DNA from: Pseudopyrenochaeta lycopersici
Lineage: Eukaryota; Ascomycota; Dothideomycetes; Pleosporales; Pseudopyrenochaetaceae
Length of the DNA stretch: 64,000 bases
Direction: 5' to 3'
Assembly: GCA_003313425.1 (NCBI GenBank)
Contig: NHZP01000007.1
Location: 558,001-622,000 of the forward strand
Positions 1 through 11,742 of this stretch are shown one piece after another. A program made the translations under genes and the position numbers. Position 1 is the stretch's first letter, and the number at the start of each line of letters is the position of its first letter. The notes below the pieces were generated by a model. That model was given only the letters and a program-made list of their open reading frames with translations, was not told the origin of the DNA and ran no database searches.

Positions 1-69
1 CAGGAGATTGGAATTAAAGAAAGGTTGAAAGTGAGGATGCAGATGGAGGCTAAATATGGGTTGGTTTGA
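1..69 (+). CDS. Possible 3' end of a gene cut by the left edge
   Basis: Frame 1 is open from the first base to a TGA at 67-69 and reads as 22 charged, helix-like residues ending AKYGLV. The composition (Lys, Arg, Glu, Met) fits the carboxyl end of a protein whose main part lies left of the window. No family can be assigned from so little sequence, and an open run of 22 codons is easily chance. Confidence 0.25.
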   Translation, partial: QEIGIKERLKVRMQMEAKYGLV

Positions 70-633
70 TAGTTGAATGGGTGGTGTCGATTTGAACGAG
101 TCTCTCTTTCTGTCACATTAGGCAGTTTGGATGATTCTCTGTATTTCAAGCGAGCTAGTCGAACAGATATTTCACGTCATCGTTTGTTCATCTATATCTG
201 CGAAGGAATAAGAAACATTCAGTTGACCGATATGGTCTGGGTATCTCCCGAAGCAACGTAAGTTTTCCCAATGAAATAGACGTTTACCATCCAGTTTGAG
301 TTCTGGCATGTGTCACAATAGGCGTTGATTCGGCCTTTCTTGACTCGCAAGACTTATGCCCCTAGTAAGACATGCCGACGACATGGGGTTCCGTAAACAT
401 CCCAGAGCGGAGATGACAGCAAACAGACGAAAACGAAGAAGGATAATGATGATGGACGGACTTTGTGTGTGTTGTGAACTAGATTGATGTTTGAAGTAAT
501 TCGTCAAGGGAAAACGTCATGCTCGTCTTTGATCCAGGCCAGATCATTTGGAAGGGGAACAGTTCAGATAAAGGCCAACACCACCCCTGCCTCTTGATAT
601 AGTTTCCAATGCAATATTTGTTTGTAGCCCCCC
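70..633. other. Intergenic, nothing recognised
   Basis: Only short open frames without family resemblance. It probably holds the 3' untranslated regions of the left-edge gene and of the small protein at 634-1133. Confidence 0.5.
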
Positions 634-1133
634 TTAATTGCCTCCAACCTTCTTCGCCTCCTCTTGCAGCTTCTTGATCTGCTCCTGGGTATTTGTTCCA
701 GTCTCAGATCTGTCAGCTTTGACCTACGATCTCGTTAGCACACATCCCAGCTCATCGTTACAATGCCTCCCCCTCTTATAAGGCAGGAGGCGAGATGCAG
801 GTTCTAATTGACGTACGGCGCTCTCGCTATCACTTGCAAGACCCTCTTCCCAGTGTCCCTTTCCTTCCTTCTGCTTGCTCAAATTGTCGTGCTTTTTCTT
901 CTCGACTTCATCCGCACGGCCTTCGCTATCTATGCGGCTGTCAGTGCCCATGCAAATAGCTTTTTAGTTGCGTTTCAGAGGACTCTGGTGTGCCGGGACT
1001 TATTAAAGGGTGAGGTGAACGTACGCAGAGTAGATTCCTTGCCAGCGCTGCGGGCTATTGACTGCGAGAATGCTGCACGCTGGGTGAAGGCGAAGGGAGC
1101 GCGACGTGTCGCGAAAGCTCGGATGGCAGACAT
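634..1133 (-). CDS. Small conserved fungal protein with mitochondrial-type presequence
   Basis: Three exons: 1133-1021, 937-817 (or 925-817 with the other AG) and 723-634, giving about 103-107 residues. The N-terminus (MSAIRAFATRRAPFAF...) is rich in Arg, Ala and Ser and lacks acidic residues, as in a mitochondrial targeting presequence. The rest is highly charged: GRADEVEKKKHDNLSKQKEG, then a GHWEEGLASDSESA stretch and a KADRSE tail ending VGGN. This layout matches a small fungal family I remember only as hypothetical mitochondrial proteins; no biochemical role is known to me. The first donor (GTTCAC) is weak and was chosen because it keeps frame; the second and third junctions (GTACGT, TAG) are good. 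Confidence 0.6.
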
Positions 1134-2825
1134 GATGGCTTCGTTGAGAAATTGATCTTGTTGGTATATGCGGAGATGTTGAGGTCGAGGAAGCTCCAAG
1201 CTATATGATGTCAGATTCCTTCACTTAACGTCTTCACCATAGAGCCCAATTGAGTACATACATGTTTAAGAAGTGTTGATAGAGCTTTTCAATGATAGAC
1301 GGTAGCCAGTAGGTATTCAGTTCAGCATCAGAAGAAACTGAAGGAATACACGCATTCCCAGGCTAAGCCTTTCTAGCTTGTGAGCCGCCTTTTATCTGAC
1401 GTCATATACCCCAGCTATCACCATTACGACAATTGGCCCGGATGCGAACGCACATCCACTTGCACTGCGTCAATTAGTCAATCAAATGTTTTGAACTCGT
1501 GATGCGCCAGGAGCAAGGCTTCGTTCCGTGGAACCGACGCTTTCCTGCGTCCTGCCTCCGATGCAAGCAAGCTTCGCCCAGAGTGCACTGCCCGCGCTGC
1601 CCGCCTCTACCCGCGGAAGGCAACCATAGCCAGCATAGCCCACTTGCCGTACCTGTCGTACCTGAACGCTGGTCACACAATGCTGGTGTTCCTGCATGCG
1701 GTCTGCCTTTCTACAGTACTCGCCCACTGTGGAGCGACATACGTATATTCTGGGTGGGTTTGGGCGGAGTAATCTCCTATGCAGGGAAATTGCGGTCTTC
1801 AAACAGAGCAGGAGGGGTCTGAGACACGTAACTGCTCAGGGGATGTTTCTCAGATGTTTTCGGTCAAGTACCCCGCCAGGGCCTGTTCGAGGGTGCTGTT
1901 TGTGGCTATGGCAAGCTGCCCCTGTGCTCTCGCTTTGTCGCCGGTCGTCAAGATTCGCGATTCTTCAAAGTCTGCGTTTTGTTGTACCAATTAGAAGAGG
2001 ATGTAAATTAATCTTGTTTGCAAGATTGGGCCAACATGTTGTGTGAATAAGTTGTGATTTCATTCCTAGAATAACTCACTGCCCTCTGATAATGAGGCGT
2101 GTAATGTGCAAGGAGAAGAGGTCCCGAAGGAAAGATACGACCAAAACATCCAAGAAGAGATCAACCCACCAGGGTTCATAAATCCTCATACAATGAAAAG
2201 AGAAACGAGACCCAGCGCCAATTGACTGCGTAGAATCATCCCAGCGTCGTACAAGTGTTGATAGACAAGCAGACGATATGCACCAAGAACCCGATGACCC
2301 ACACGCTTTGACACCGCCGCTTCGAAGATTCGCGCCCACAATGGTATATACCGACCGCTTGAAACCGTGAACCGACCGCACAAAAGAAATCTACCCTTTG
2401 TAGTGGCGCCATTTGACTGGCGGCCGGGTAATAGTAATGTAAGATGGCAACGCTACAGAACACCTATATCTGTAACCGAGAATTTTCTGGAAGTCTTTAG
2501 AACGCTGATGATAACCAGGATGCAACCCAAAACACCGTAATGTGCAAACCGCCGTAATGCGTATTGGCGCGAAGACGTGAGATCAATGCGCTCTATCCGG
2601 AAATAATGTTTTTCGCTACAGTGCAACGCCGTCGCCGGTCCAGTGGTATACCCAAGATGTCGAATGAGATATCGTAGATTTGTACAGGGAGAGTCGATAG
2701 TATAGACGTATGATCCTCCGGAGGATATCGAGAAAAGAGTATTAGATCCAGGTAGCCACTAGCCGAACAACGAAGACGCCGCAATGCTAACCGAACAGAA
2801 CGCTTGACCTCGTGCCTGCGAGGCC
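1134..2825. other. Intergenic, nothing recognised
   Basis: About 1.7 kb with several overlapping open frames of 62-116 codons on both strands, none resembling a family or showing linked splice sites. It should carry the promoter of the small protein at 634-1133 and the 3' region of the gene at 2826-3484. Confidence 0.5.
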
Positions 2826-3484
2826 TTACCAGCGTCGCGACATGAACTGTTGCTGCATCTGTCGATTTGGGGAAACCGACGGCGGTGGGCTGGCAACAGC
2901 TCGCGTCGACGGATCAACAATCGGGATGGCATTGCGGGTGCGTTGGGCTAGTGGCTGGTGAAGTTTAGTCTGCGAAGAGTTGCTCTGCTGGAACCCAGCA
3001 GGTGTGTATGGATTCGGAGCCGAAGAAAGGACAAAAGACGGAGTTGGCTGCAGTTGGTGCTGAAGTGGTGACTGCTCAGGTGACCCACTCGATAGCGACG
3101 AGCGGTCTGAGCCGGAGGAATGAATGGACTGCAGCTGTTCATCGATAGTCAGCGCCTGTTGTGGCGATTACGATGACATCGGGTGGCAAATATCGCATGC
3201 CGAGAGCGACTTACATCATCCTCAGTGAGCAGGTGGAACGGGCAAAACATCTCGTCGTCCTCGATGTCGAACGACCTTGCGGCCTCGAAATCTCGCTTGA
3301 ATGCGATCATGGTCGGAGGCTCGACGTTGAACTCCTTGGGCGTGCGAACTTGGCGGAACTGCTTGTGGCTCTGCTGGGCCGAGATCCGGGGCGCCCTCCG
3401 CGATCGGCCGCCGTGGTGGTTGTGCGAATGGGCGTTGAGGTGTTGTTGGTGGTGCTGAGCACCATAGCTGAAGAACTGCGACAT
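2826..3484 (-). CDS. Conserved fungal protein, role unknown
   Basis: Two exons, 3484-3215 and 3134-2826, joined by an 80-base GTAAGT...CAG intron in phase 0, giving 192 residues. The start MSQFFSYGAQHHQQH is the first Met of the open frame. Residues 1-30 are His/Gln/Asn rich; residues about 30-90 carry the conserved-looking core (RRAPRISAQQS, KQFRQVRTPKEF, RDFEAARSFDIEDDEMFCPF, LLTEDD). The second exon is Ser/Pro/Gln rich, disordered, and ends QQFMSRRW. I recognise the layout as a protein shared among filamentous ascomycetes but know no function. No signal peptide or membrane segment is visible. Confidence 0.8.
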
Positions 3485-5536
3485 GATTACAGGTTATGCT
3501 GATGGGAGTTCGGAGGGAAGTCGGTGGGTGAGGGGGTGAGAGCCAGCGAAGCGGGTGGAGCGAGAATGTAACCAATGCTACCACAACAAAGCCGAAACAA
3601 AGGGGTCTAGCTCCGTGGATAAGGTGTCAGAGAGGTCGCGGGGTGCAGCAGAATGCGGCGTTGGAGGAGCGGGTGCGGTGAGTATTAACTAGAGGTATTG
3701 CGATGCGAGGCTGAGTAGATGTCTTTGAGGGCTTGGTGCAGGAGTGCGAAGAGCGAAGAGGGTGGGAGCGAGGATGAAGAGGCAGGGCGCTGTCAGACGG
3801 GCGTGGCCAATGCACTCTGAATATGTGGGTCGCTGCGGCCTCATTGGTCACCCACTTCGCCACCCACGCTGGCCTAGCACCTTCCTGGACAGGGCCTGTC
3901 GTGTCCGTGCGTCGTCAACATCGAGCCCGCGCTAAAGAGCCTCCCCTCGAACGCTGCGCCGCCAGGTGTGCGCTGTGGCCTTGGGTCGCCCTCCCGCAAG
4001 CGACGAGCATCAATAGCCGCCTGGTTTGCATCATGGCGATGTGTGAGAGCCAGTTCTTGTTGTGAACATGTCCGCGCATCCCGGCCCGCCCTGAACAGCG
4101 GCGCATTATCAAACAACGCTTATGCGCTGCACCACGCTAGAAGTTGCTGCCAGCCAACTCACAGCCTCGGTGGGCTCCAGGTGGGCTGGTGACCCAGGAC
4201 CACCGCCCTGACCGCTTCTTGCTGCAGGCCTCCTTCCGTCGCCAGGGGAATGCATGCTTCGAGTCCCCGCCAGACAAGAGCAGCTAGCACCCCGGGCGAA
4301 CCCCGACAGTCAGTGAGAAAGATGTGCTGTCGGCAAGGGCGGCTTCATCGTAAAGCGGCATCCGGAAGCCTTCTTCGCTGAGTGCCCTCGACGCATTCTG
4401 GGGACCGCTAAAGCGGCGCCCGGCAGCGCCTGTCGTCCGCCCAACAGCAGCGCGCCATCGTGAGAGAGGACCATCTAGGATTCGCTGGCGGCCGCCGAGT
4501 CCCTGCCGACGGGTCTGCAAATCGCTTCCGTCTCGAGGCACGGTGGTTGTTCTGGAATGCAGGCTTGCGCTCAGGCGACGGTTGACTGGGTGGTGTGAGG
4601 TCACCCGGCGATGCAGATCGAAGCAACGATGTTTTTGGCTATCGCACCCGTCCTCCACCACCGTCTAGACGCTGGCTGTGTTTTACCTCTGGCACCCCCT
4701 TCGGATGCTCGGGCCCTCTTGACGTTCACCCAGTTATGAGGAACGCTATGCAGCGAAAGCCAATAGGAACAGCCGAAATATTTTTAGCCCACCCGAAATG
4801 ATCCCGCATTTTGTTCGTTCTACCCGAAGCTCAACAGCTCCGATCGACAAATCTCCAGCGCGAGATGGCATTGACAGAACTCAGTCGCCCATGGCCGGGG
4901 GACCTCGTATTCAGCGCAGAGAACGCCATCTAGTCCGATACCGACTGCCGTCCATTTTTCGTAAACAAACCTGGGACAAGCCAAGCCTCATTGCATGAAT
5001 GTTCGCCATCACCCTCGAAACATGCTCGGCCCCTATGGAGTATGATGGGGAACGCTGATAGCGCGAGTAGAATCAATTTATATGAGTGTACGCGACATGG
5101 TCATCCAATTGAAAAGTGTCTGGTGACGAAAGCGTAGTCTTTGAGGCTGCTTACTACTTTAAGTGCTGACCACACCTAGATTACTGTTGAGCTATGAGTG
5201 GCACAGCGATCTGAGAGGCCGTCTTCTGCGACCGGTGGCGCATGCGAAGAATGTAAGTTAACGGCGAACGATTATTCAGCGATGTCGGACTTTGTGTTTG
5301 ATCGTTTCGTTCCTGTCGCCAATCGATCGGAAACAGAAAGCCATTAACATTCAATGTTATCAAGCGCAATATGCACCTGGCTATGCCACGCTTCCTTGCC
5401 TCGTGAACGTGCCAATGCAGTGCTTGAGTGTGCCAATTTGCAGTTCCCGTCGCTCGTTGCATCGTCTTCCATGCTTTCATAGCCGATCTGTCAAGTTATT
5501 CTCTAGGCAAAGAAATGTTTCATCTCAACCTTGATC
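3485..5536. other. Intergenic, nothing recognised
   Basis: Two kilobases between the gene at 2826-3484 and SSN8. The left part is GC-rich with long chance open frames on both strands (for example 4284-4661, Arg and Ser rich, no family resemblance); the right part is ordinary. The upstream region of the left gene lies at 3485 onward, and the SSN8 3' region just below 5537. Confidence 0.5.
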
Positions 5537-6520
5537 TCATTTGTCCAGCCCTCTTGCCTTGACGAACTTCGCAATCTGATCTTTGCATGTCTTATCAGTG
5601 TAAGATTCCCAGACCTCGTAAAGCGATATGAGTTCCTGTGTACACTCCACAACAGCCTCGATATCAACACTGCTCTCTGCGAGCCAGTCGACCAACTTCT
5701 GCACTCTGTTCTGCATTCCTCCTGCATTTCGAGCATTGCCTAATGTTTGAAGTGCATTCGCCATGCCCGCGGCATTTACCTGGAGGCCACCTTGTGTGGG
5801 TTTGAGAACGACAGCCAAAAACATTGCTGTGATGGCAATCACGTGTGGCGCATGGAGAAGGGGGAGATCGGTCAAGTAGTGGTCATTGATGATGGACCAT
5901 GCCAGAGCGTTCTCCTCTTGCATCAGTTGGAACTGAGTCTGCAGCTCTGCTAGACTTCGATACGGGTGGTGAATGATGAGTTGTGAGTTCATCTCAGAAA
6001 TCAGTGTAAATTCACACTCCCCAATTTTCGATATGTCGTTGAAGGATGTGTCTGCATCTCAGGTTAGCATTCGAGTCCCTTCTGGAACGGGCATAGCTGT
6101 ACGTACCCCAGCAGTGGCGGGCCTCTGCTAGAACCATCCGGATATGCTGTGGGCACTCCTCCATCTTACAGGCAAGGTAGAGCGCTGTTGCTAGCACAAG
6201 AGCTGGGTTGGTTCTCCGTATCTCAACCTTTGCATAAAATCGGCGCACATACACTTGGGCGGTTGCCAGTGCTTGCTGCCGGACACCTAATGGCCTTGCC
6301 ATTTTCGTCAATTCTGGGGCAAGTCAGTTTGATTGAAAGAATATGCTTAGTGTGGCTCACGGTGATAGAAGTAAATGCTGAGATGCCTTCGGTCCGGAAG
6401 AGGATACAAATTTACCAGGTTTCGTTCTGACTCTTCTATCTTCTTTCGTTCCAGGGCTAGCTGTTGCTTTGTGAACGTCCAGAACTTCCGCTGCGTCGAA
6501 TCCCAATAGCTGGAGGTCAT
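5537..6520 (-). CDS. SSN8: Cyclin C, Mediator kinase-module subunit
   Basis: RNA polymerase II holoenzyme cyclin-like subunit. It pairs with the Cdk8-type kinase SSN3 in the Mediator kinase module in the nucleus and helps repress or activate transcription. Three exons (6520-6361, 6313-6107, 6051-5537) give 293 residues, the usual length. Visible signatures are the N-terminal [14 protein letters not shown], the first cyclin box with [16 protein letters not shown] and [33 protein letters not shown], the second box with [18 protein letters not shown], and the C-terminal [20 protein letters not shown] ending KARGLDK. The introns have GTGAGC and GTACGT donors. The start sits inside a longer open frame; the Met at 6520 was chosen because it begins the conserved N-terminus. 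Confidence 0.95.
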
Positions 6521-7196
6521 AATGCTATATATCTGCGCCACGCAGACCGTTGAAGGTGACACGATACGGTACTGAAGCTTAGTGATAGACCTCTTTTCGT
6601 TGAGGTTTGACGATGGCCTACGATAGACCTTGCACGGACTATGAATGCCGGAGGTTCAAGTGAACTGCAGCCTAATGACCGTTGCCTCTACCAAAGGAGG
6701 AAATCCAAAGAGCTTTGACCTCAACAGCTAGAGTTTGTGCTCTCTCGTTTAGAGGGTTGCCTCTCATACGATGGCCAAGATCTGAAGGCTGAGGCTGAAC
6801 CGGAGCGCCGAACCAACGTCACCGGGATGAGCGCGCGATTGAGGGATTGCAACGAATGGTCACGCCAAAGCACTACTCTTGATATGAATGCCTGCGAGGA
6901 GTATGCGATGTCGAAAGTAAGGAAAAGCGTCGTGGTGAGCATCCAATCAGATGTTCGCGAATGTAGACGCTCTTGCCGTGCTTTCCCTCGGTGATGCCGC
7001 TGGCCAGGCTAGCCGTTTTCAGGCCAAACCTCCCTCCAAGCTGGACTCTGACCTCATACCCCACGTTGAATCCGACGAACGTCTCCTTCCATCCTCAGCC
7101 ATTCCTTCAGCAATTCACCTCGCCCAGAGCCGAGAGCCGCCCTCCCTCGCGTATCGCGACCCACAGCCATGATAGACCGAAGATAGCGGGAAGACA
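6521..7196. promoter_or_regulatory. Shared upstream region of SSN8 and the SAL1-type carrier
   Basis: The two genes are divergent with 676 bases between their start codons, so promoters of both must lie here. I see no clear TATA box. Open frames in this stretch look like chance. Confidence 0.4.
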
Positions 7197-9453
7197 ATGG
7201 ACACACAGAGCGCAAGCATTGCGGACGCCAGGGTGGACAAGCTATGGGCGACCCTAGACACGCGCAAACAGGGCCATCTCGATCTCCCTGCCCTCAAGAA
7301 GGGGCTGCGGAAGTTGGACCACCGTAGGCTCGGACAAGCTGTAGACACGCCATTTGCTAAGAGGACACTGTAGCACTGAAAAATGCGGATCAACTCCTGG
7401 ACGAGGTGATGAAAGCTGTAGACACAGATGGCAATGGTCGCATATCGTATAATGGTCAGATTCCCTGTCTTCATGGCGCGCGACACTTGACGCCGACTGA
7501 CGTTACGCTTCTCAGAATTTCGCAGCTTCGTGGAAGAAACCGAGAAGGAGCTCCTTGCGCTTTTCCGAAGCATCGATTACAACCACGATGGCAAGATCTC
7601 GAAAGAAGAATTGCGGTCCGCCTTGAGCCGCGCTGGGCTCGCGGTTCCCAACAGCAACCTCGACAATTTCTTTTCCGAAGTAGACACCAATAGCGATGGC
7701 GCTATCAGTTTTGAAGAATGGCGGTACGTGTTCAAATGCTGCAGTCTATGACCTGATCCATACTACGAGTAGTAGCCAGACAGCATGTAGCGACTTTTGA
7801 TTGTCCGCAACCACTATCGGTCCAAAGTCGCACAGCCTCCGGTGACACCCGCGGTATGGTGTTGAAGAGCCCAGCTTCTACCCAGTCTCGTTGAGATTTT
7901 CACCAGCATAAGAGATACTGACTGATGAAAGGGACTTTCTTCTCTTTATTCCAGTCAGCGAGCCCAATCTTCACGCTGTATTCAGCTACTTCTCGGCTAC
8001 CATGAAGGTAAACCCTGAAGGTGACGTTATGATAAGCGACGACACCATCCAAGGCCTAGGTACTGCACAGCAATTTCTTCAATTTTTCTTTGGTTCCATC
8101 ATTCTCGTAGCGCGAACGCCGCCCTATTCTTCATGGCCAAATTACATCGCGCCTCTGGAGATGGCTTCATCACATTCTTCCTCAAAACTTGCAATTTCGG
8201 AAACCCTCCCGCCACGTCCCGACGAGGGAGAGATTCATCTTCCTCTCGTCGAGGTACATACGGGGCTTCTTCAGAGCTTCGGAACCATGCTGATTGGTTG
8301 TGTTCCAAATCCAGGCTATTTCGTGGCGGGAGGCGTTGCAGGAATTGTTTCTCGCACCTCGACTGCGCCCCTCGATCGTTTGAAAGTCTACCTCATTGCC
8401 CAAACCGGCGTGGCGGAGGAAGCTGTCGCCGCGGCAAAGCATGGTAATATCCTTAGAGCCGCGCTAAATGCCTGGAGACCGCTTGCTACCGCCACGAAGG
8501 AGCTATGGGAGGCTGGCGGCATGCGCAGCCTTTACGCTGGTAAGTACATAGATGATGTCTTTCTGAAAGCACTGCTAACAGATTGTTCTAGGCAACGGGC
8601 TGAACGTAATTAAAGTCATGCCAGAGTCAGCCATTAAATTTGGTTCTTACGAGGCAAGTATGAACGCAGCTACATGATTGCTTTTCCTAATTAGAGCAGG
8701 CTGCAAAACGAGTCTTTGCCCGGATTGAAGGACATAGTGACCCAACAGCTATTCATTCCTGGTCCAAATTCGTTGCCGGTGGTCTCGCAGGTAAGTCGTC
8801 AGCCCCATACTGTCTTTGTAGCAATTTTAACAGAGTCAGGAATGGTGTCTCAATTCGCTGTCTATCCCATTGATACTCTGAAATTGTAAGTACCGGTGTA
8901 CATTTATTGAACGCGCAAGCTAACGCCTCCAAGTCGCATGCAGTGCGAGACAGTTTCTGGCGGTTTACACGGCAACCGACTGATTTGGGCCACAGCTAAG
9001 AAGATGTGGCAGACGGGAGGGGTTGTTGCATACTATCGAGGTCTGCCTATGGGTATCATCGGTATATTCCCGTATGCGGCACTCGATCTCGGAACATTCG
9101 AGTATCTCAAACGGGCCATTGCAAGACGAAATGCAAAGAGGCTAGGTTGCCACGAACAAGATGCAGAACCAGGCGGCTTCATGACAGCAGCCATTGGCGG
9201 TTTCTCCGGCGCCTTTGGAGCAAGCGCTGTATATCCGCTCAACCTGCTCCGAACTCGATTACAGAGCCAGGGCACCATTATGCATCCACGAACATATACC
9301 GGAATCATGGATGTCACGAGACAAACCATTGCGGGCGAAGGAGTGAGGGGCCTGTTCAAGGGCCTCACGCCGAACCTATTGAAGGTCGTCCCTGCCGTGT
9401 CGATAACCTACGTGGTGTATGACAAGTCGAAGAAAGTCATTGGGCTACGATAA
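7197..9453 (+). CDS. SAL1: Calcium-regulated mitochondrial ATP-Mg/Pi carrier
   Basis: A SCaMC-type carrier of the inner mitochondrial membrane that exchanges ATP-Mg for phosphate and is switched by calcium on its intermembrane-space EF-hands. Eight exons: 7197-7323, 7374-7454, 7516-7723, 7932-8539, 8592-8653, 8700-8790, 8840-8885 and 8934-9453, for 580 residues. EF-hand loops are visible as DTDGNGRISYNEF, DYNHDGKISKEEL and DTNSDGAISFEEW; an earlier one (DTRKQGHLDL) is degenerate. Carrier signatures follow: APLDRLK, YPIDTLKF and YPLNLLRTRL, one for each of the three repeats. The intron after 8653 starts with GC instead of GT. The symbol follows the yeast homologue; orthology was not tested. 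Confidence 0.93.
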
Positions 9454-10261
9454 AAGCCCTGACGGCTCAAGAACTTTGATAATTATTATCAGTCAAACTT
9501 TGCGCAAATCCTTGCGAGACCTTTTCCTACTCCTCCCGTTTCATCAGCACCCAACTCTACGATCCTTTGAACGACTCCGACACTTCCATCAGACCGGCCT
9601 AGACGGTTCCCCACCCTACTCCACGTTGAAGAGCGTTTTCATTTGCATATCCATACAGTGATACCCTTCTCGCTCCAGTATCAGCATCACCTAGGGCTCA
9701 GCGACGGCCCAGGCTGCGTTTGACTATTTTTGCATTCGGCAGGGCGTTTTTTATGTCAGTCTTTTCCGGCGTGGTTCCATCTTGTTCGCATGATTGATGG
9801 CCACTGTTTAAGCAGACATGGATCGGGCTGGATATTCGTAGCATATTTGTATTCTAGCAGCAATGAGAGACATGACAAGTCCGTAATGAAGTATAGCTGA
9901 GTGTAGACGAGGTATTGTACTCTACTCATTTTGTTACAGTTTTAATACCTAGTCAAGTCGAAGCGGCTATTCGTGGTGCGCAGAACGTCTCTGCTATGTC
10001 TTTGCTATACGGCTAGTGGAGATTTTCACAAAAGCAATTAGATGCAGGGGCATGATATGAGTAAAAGCCGTACAGGCAGTAGAACGAAATACGATAGTTT
10101 CGGAAATGGGAGAAAAGTTCCCCAAGAAAAGAGCGAAACGTGCTCCAAACGCCTGTCTATGCTGTCCTATGAAACCATCGGATCTCGAGCTCCTCAGCAA
10201 GGAAAAAAAACTGCCGTCTTTGATGTGCCTATCTCAAGCATATCTCAAGCATGTCCAGCGC
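9454..10261. other. Convergent 3' regions
   Basis: About 0.8 kb between two genes transcribed toward each other. It holds 3' untranslated sequence only; no gene is seen. Confidence 0.5.
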
Positions 10262-11107
10262 TTATTTGGTAATCACAATCAACAGCAGCAGCACGATGAT
10301 CAAGACGACAATGACGGTCAAACTCCAGTTCTCTCGCGCCTTCTGCGAAATCCGATCCAGTCGCCCTCTCGCCCTCCGGAACTGTGCCGCATGGCGGTCA
10401 ACGCCTTCTTCCACGTCATCCAGTAGCATGACCTGGCCGTCAAGCTCGTCTCCTATCTGCATGCTGAGTTCCCGCTGGCGGCCCATGCTGGCGCCTATTT
10501 GGTCGAGCTGCTCATCCTGGTCCCGGATCACTTGGCTGTGATAGGCGTGGATTTGCTGATTGTCCAGGTGGTCTTGATTTGGGGGAGCATCGGGGTCGGA
10601 GGAGGGGTCGTCGCGGTAGGGGAAGAGGGCAGCGCGGTTTGCATCTTCTTGGTGGGAAGTGGATTCAGATGGGTTGTCGCTGAAGCGGACGGACTTGGAA
10701 ACCTGACGAGGCTTCTTCTGGGCGGCAGCAAAGTCGGGGCTCAAGGAGGAGTTGTTTGGTGTTTTGAGGGTGGGAGAGGTGACGGTTGATGAGGCGCGGT
10801 CGAACTGGGAGGTGAGGTCATTGAGTTGGGATCTCAGGCGGGGAAGTTGTGAGGTGATGGATCTGGGCTGGGTTAGAGAGAGAGAGAGCATGGCAGAGAC
10901 ATTTGAGGGGTGGTCTCACTCGTCCTCTGTGTCCTGGACGTGCGACTCCAAAGACTCGATGCCTGATTTGAGCTGGTCCAGTGATCTTGAGATTTGGCCA
11001 TCCTGGGTGTTGGGGGAGAGGTTGAGGGATATGGCGCGCTGTCGCTCCAGCAGGGACAGCTTGATGTGGTCTGCCAGCAGGAACAGCTGGGGGGGATTGG
11101 TGGACAT
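10262..11107 (-). CDS. SYN8: Qc-SNARE, syntaxin-8-like
   Basis: A tail-anchored SNARE expected to act in fusion at endosomes or vacuoles. Two exons, 11107-10920 and 10862-10262, give 262 residues. The intron ends in a long CT run followed by two CAGs; only the second keeps frame (the sequence then reads ESITSQLPRL). The N-terminal region (MSTNPPQLFLLADHIKLSLL) and a coiled region with LDQLKSGIESLESHVQ precede a disordered Ser/Pro middle. The SNARE motif runs about 150-225 (QVIRDQDEQLDQIGASMGRQ, then DVEEGVDRHAAQFRRARGRL), and a single hydrophobic anchor (LTVIVVLIIVLLLLIVI) ends the protein. The glutamine in the central layer marks it as a Q-SNARE. The yeast name is used by resemblance. Confidence 0.85.
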
Positions 11108-11742
11108 GGCGGCAGTGGCGGCAGCGACGAGCAGGAGATGGAGTGGGCTGGAGCAGGCGGACGGTTGCTGTGTACAGATGCGGCGCTGGAGGAAGGCGAG
11201 GACGGCAGGACGGCAGGACGGCAGGACGGCAGGCTGGCAGGATGGCACACGGCGCTCGAGGGTGCACTGGGCTACATGGGATCGCGACTGTGCCCAAGAG
11301 AAAGACGCGACGGTTGCAGGTGGAGACTGAGACGGCAAGGCTGCTGCTGCAAGTGACGAACGGACCGTTGACGACTGCCGCCCCAGTGATCGACACTGGC
11401 TTGGCTTCGGCTCCATCTCCAGACAGAGAGTGGGGGCCACCAGGGCGACTGGACGTCCATGTCTCGCATTTGCGCAACCTCAAAGCACCACACAATCGCC
11501 CGCATGCTCCCGTCCCATTCGGGAAGTATGCGTCCATTCCACACGGCCCGCCTCGCTATATAACCTTTGTGCCTGTCGCTCTGCAGCCTGACCGACTGCC
11601 AGGGCGACCAACCTCGACCGCCCATCTCACTGCCACGCCCACTGCCTCTCAACAAGCCGCATCGTCCGAGCCGGGGACGCTGCCCTCACCCAAAAACACC
11701 GCCGCGTGCAGCTCTTCGCCAACGCCAGCCCTGGACCCGGCC
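11108..11742. promoter_or_regulatory. Divergent upstream region with an 8-bp tandem repeat
   Basis: It separates the SNARE gene from the RING/TRAF-finger gene. The plus-strand frame of the latter stays open back to an ATG at 11143, so its start is not certain. The 8-base repeat at 11201-11248 argues that this part is not coding. Confidence 0.4.
11201..11248. repeat. 8-bp tandem repeat (GACGGCAG)
   Basis: Four perfect copies of GACGGCAG followed by two altered ones (GCTGGCAG, GATGGCAC). Period 8 is not a multiple of three, so copy changes would break a reading frame. It lies in the divergent upstream region of two genes. Confidence 0.85.

Noticed and set aside
3161..3502. 113-residue plus-strand frame opposite the gene at 2826-3484
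   Set aside because: Antisense shadow of a conserved exon; Val/Leu/Arg-rich translation typical of a reversed coding frame.
4284..4661. 125-residue minus-strand frame in the 3.5-5.5 kb gap
   Set aside because: GC-rich chance frame with overlapping frames on both strands and no family resemblance.
10818..11537. 239-residue minus-strand frame and other long frames around 10.8-11.7 kb
   Set aside because: Low-complexity Arg/Ser/Pro translation opposite or beside real genes; the GC-rich, repeat-bearing DNA keeps several frames open by chance.
11143..11742. Upstream start for the RING/TRAF-finger gene
   Set aside because: The added 200 residues are low-complexity and cross an 8-bp repeat; the Met at 11743 starts a plausible protein.
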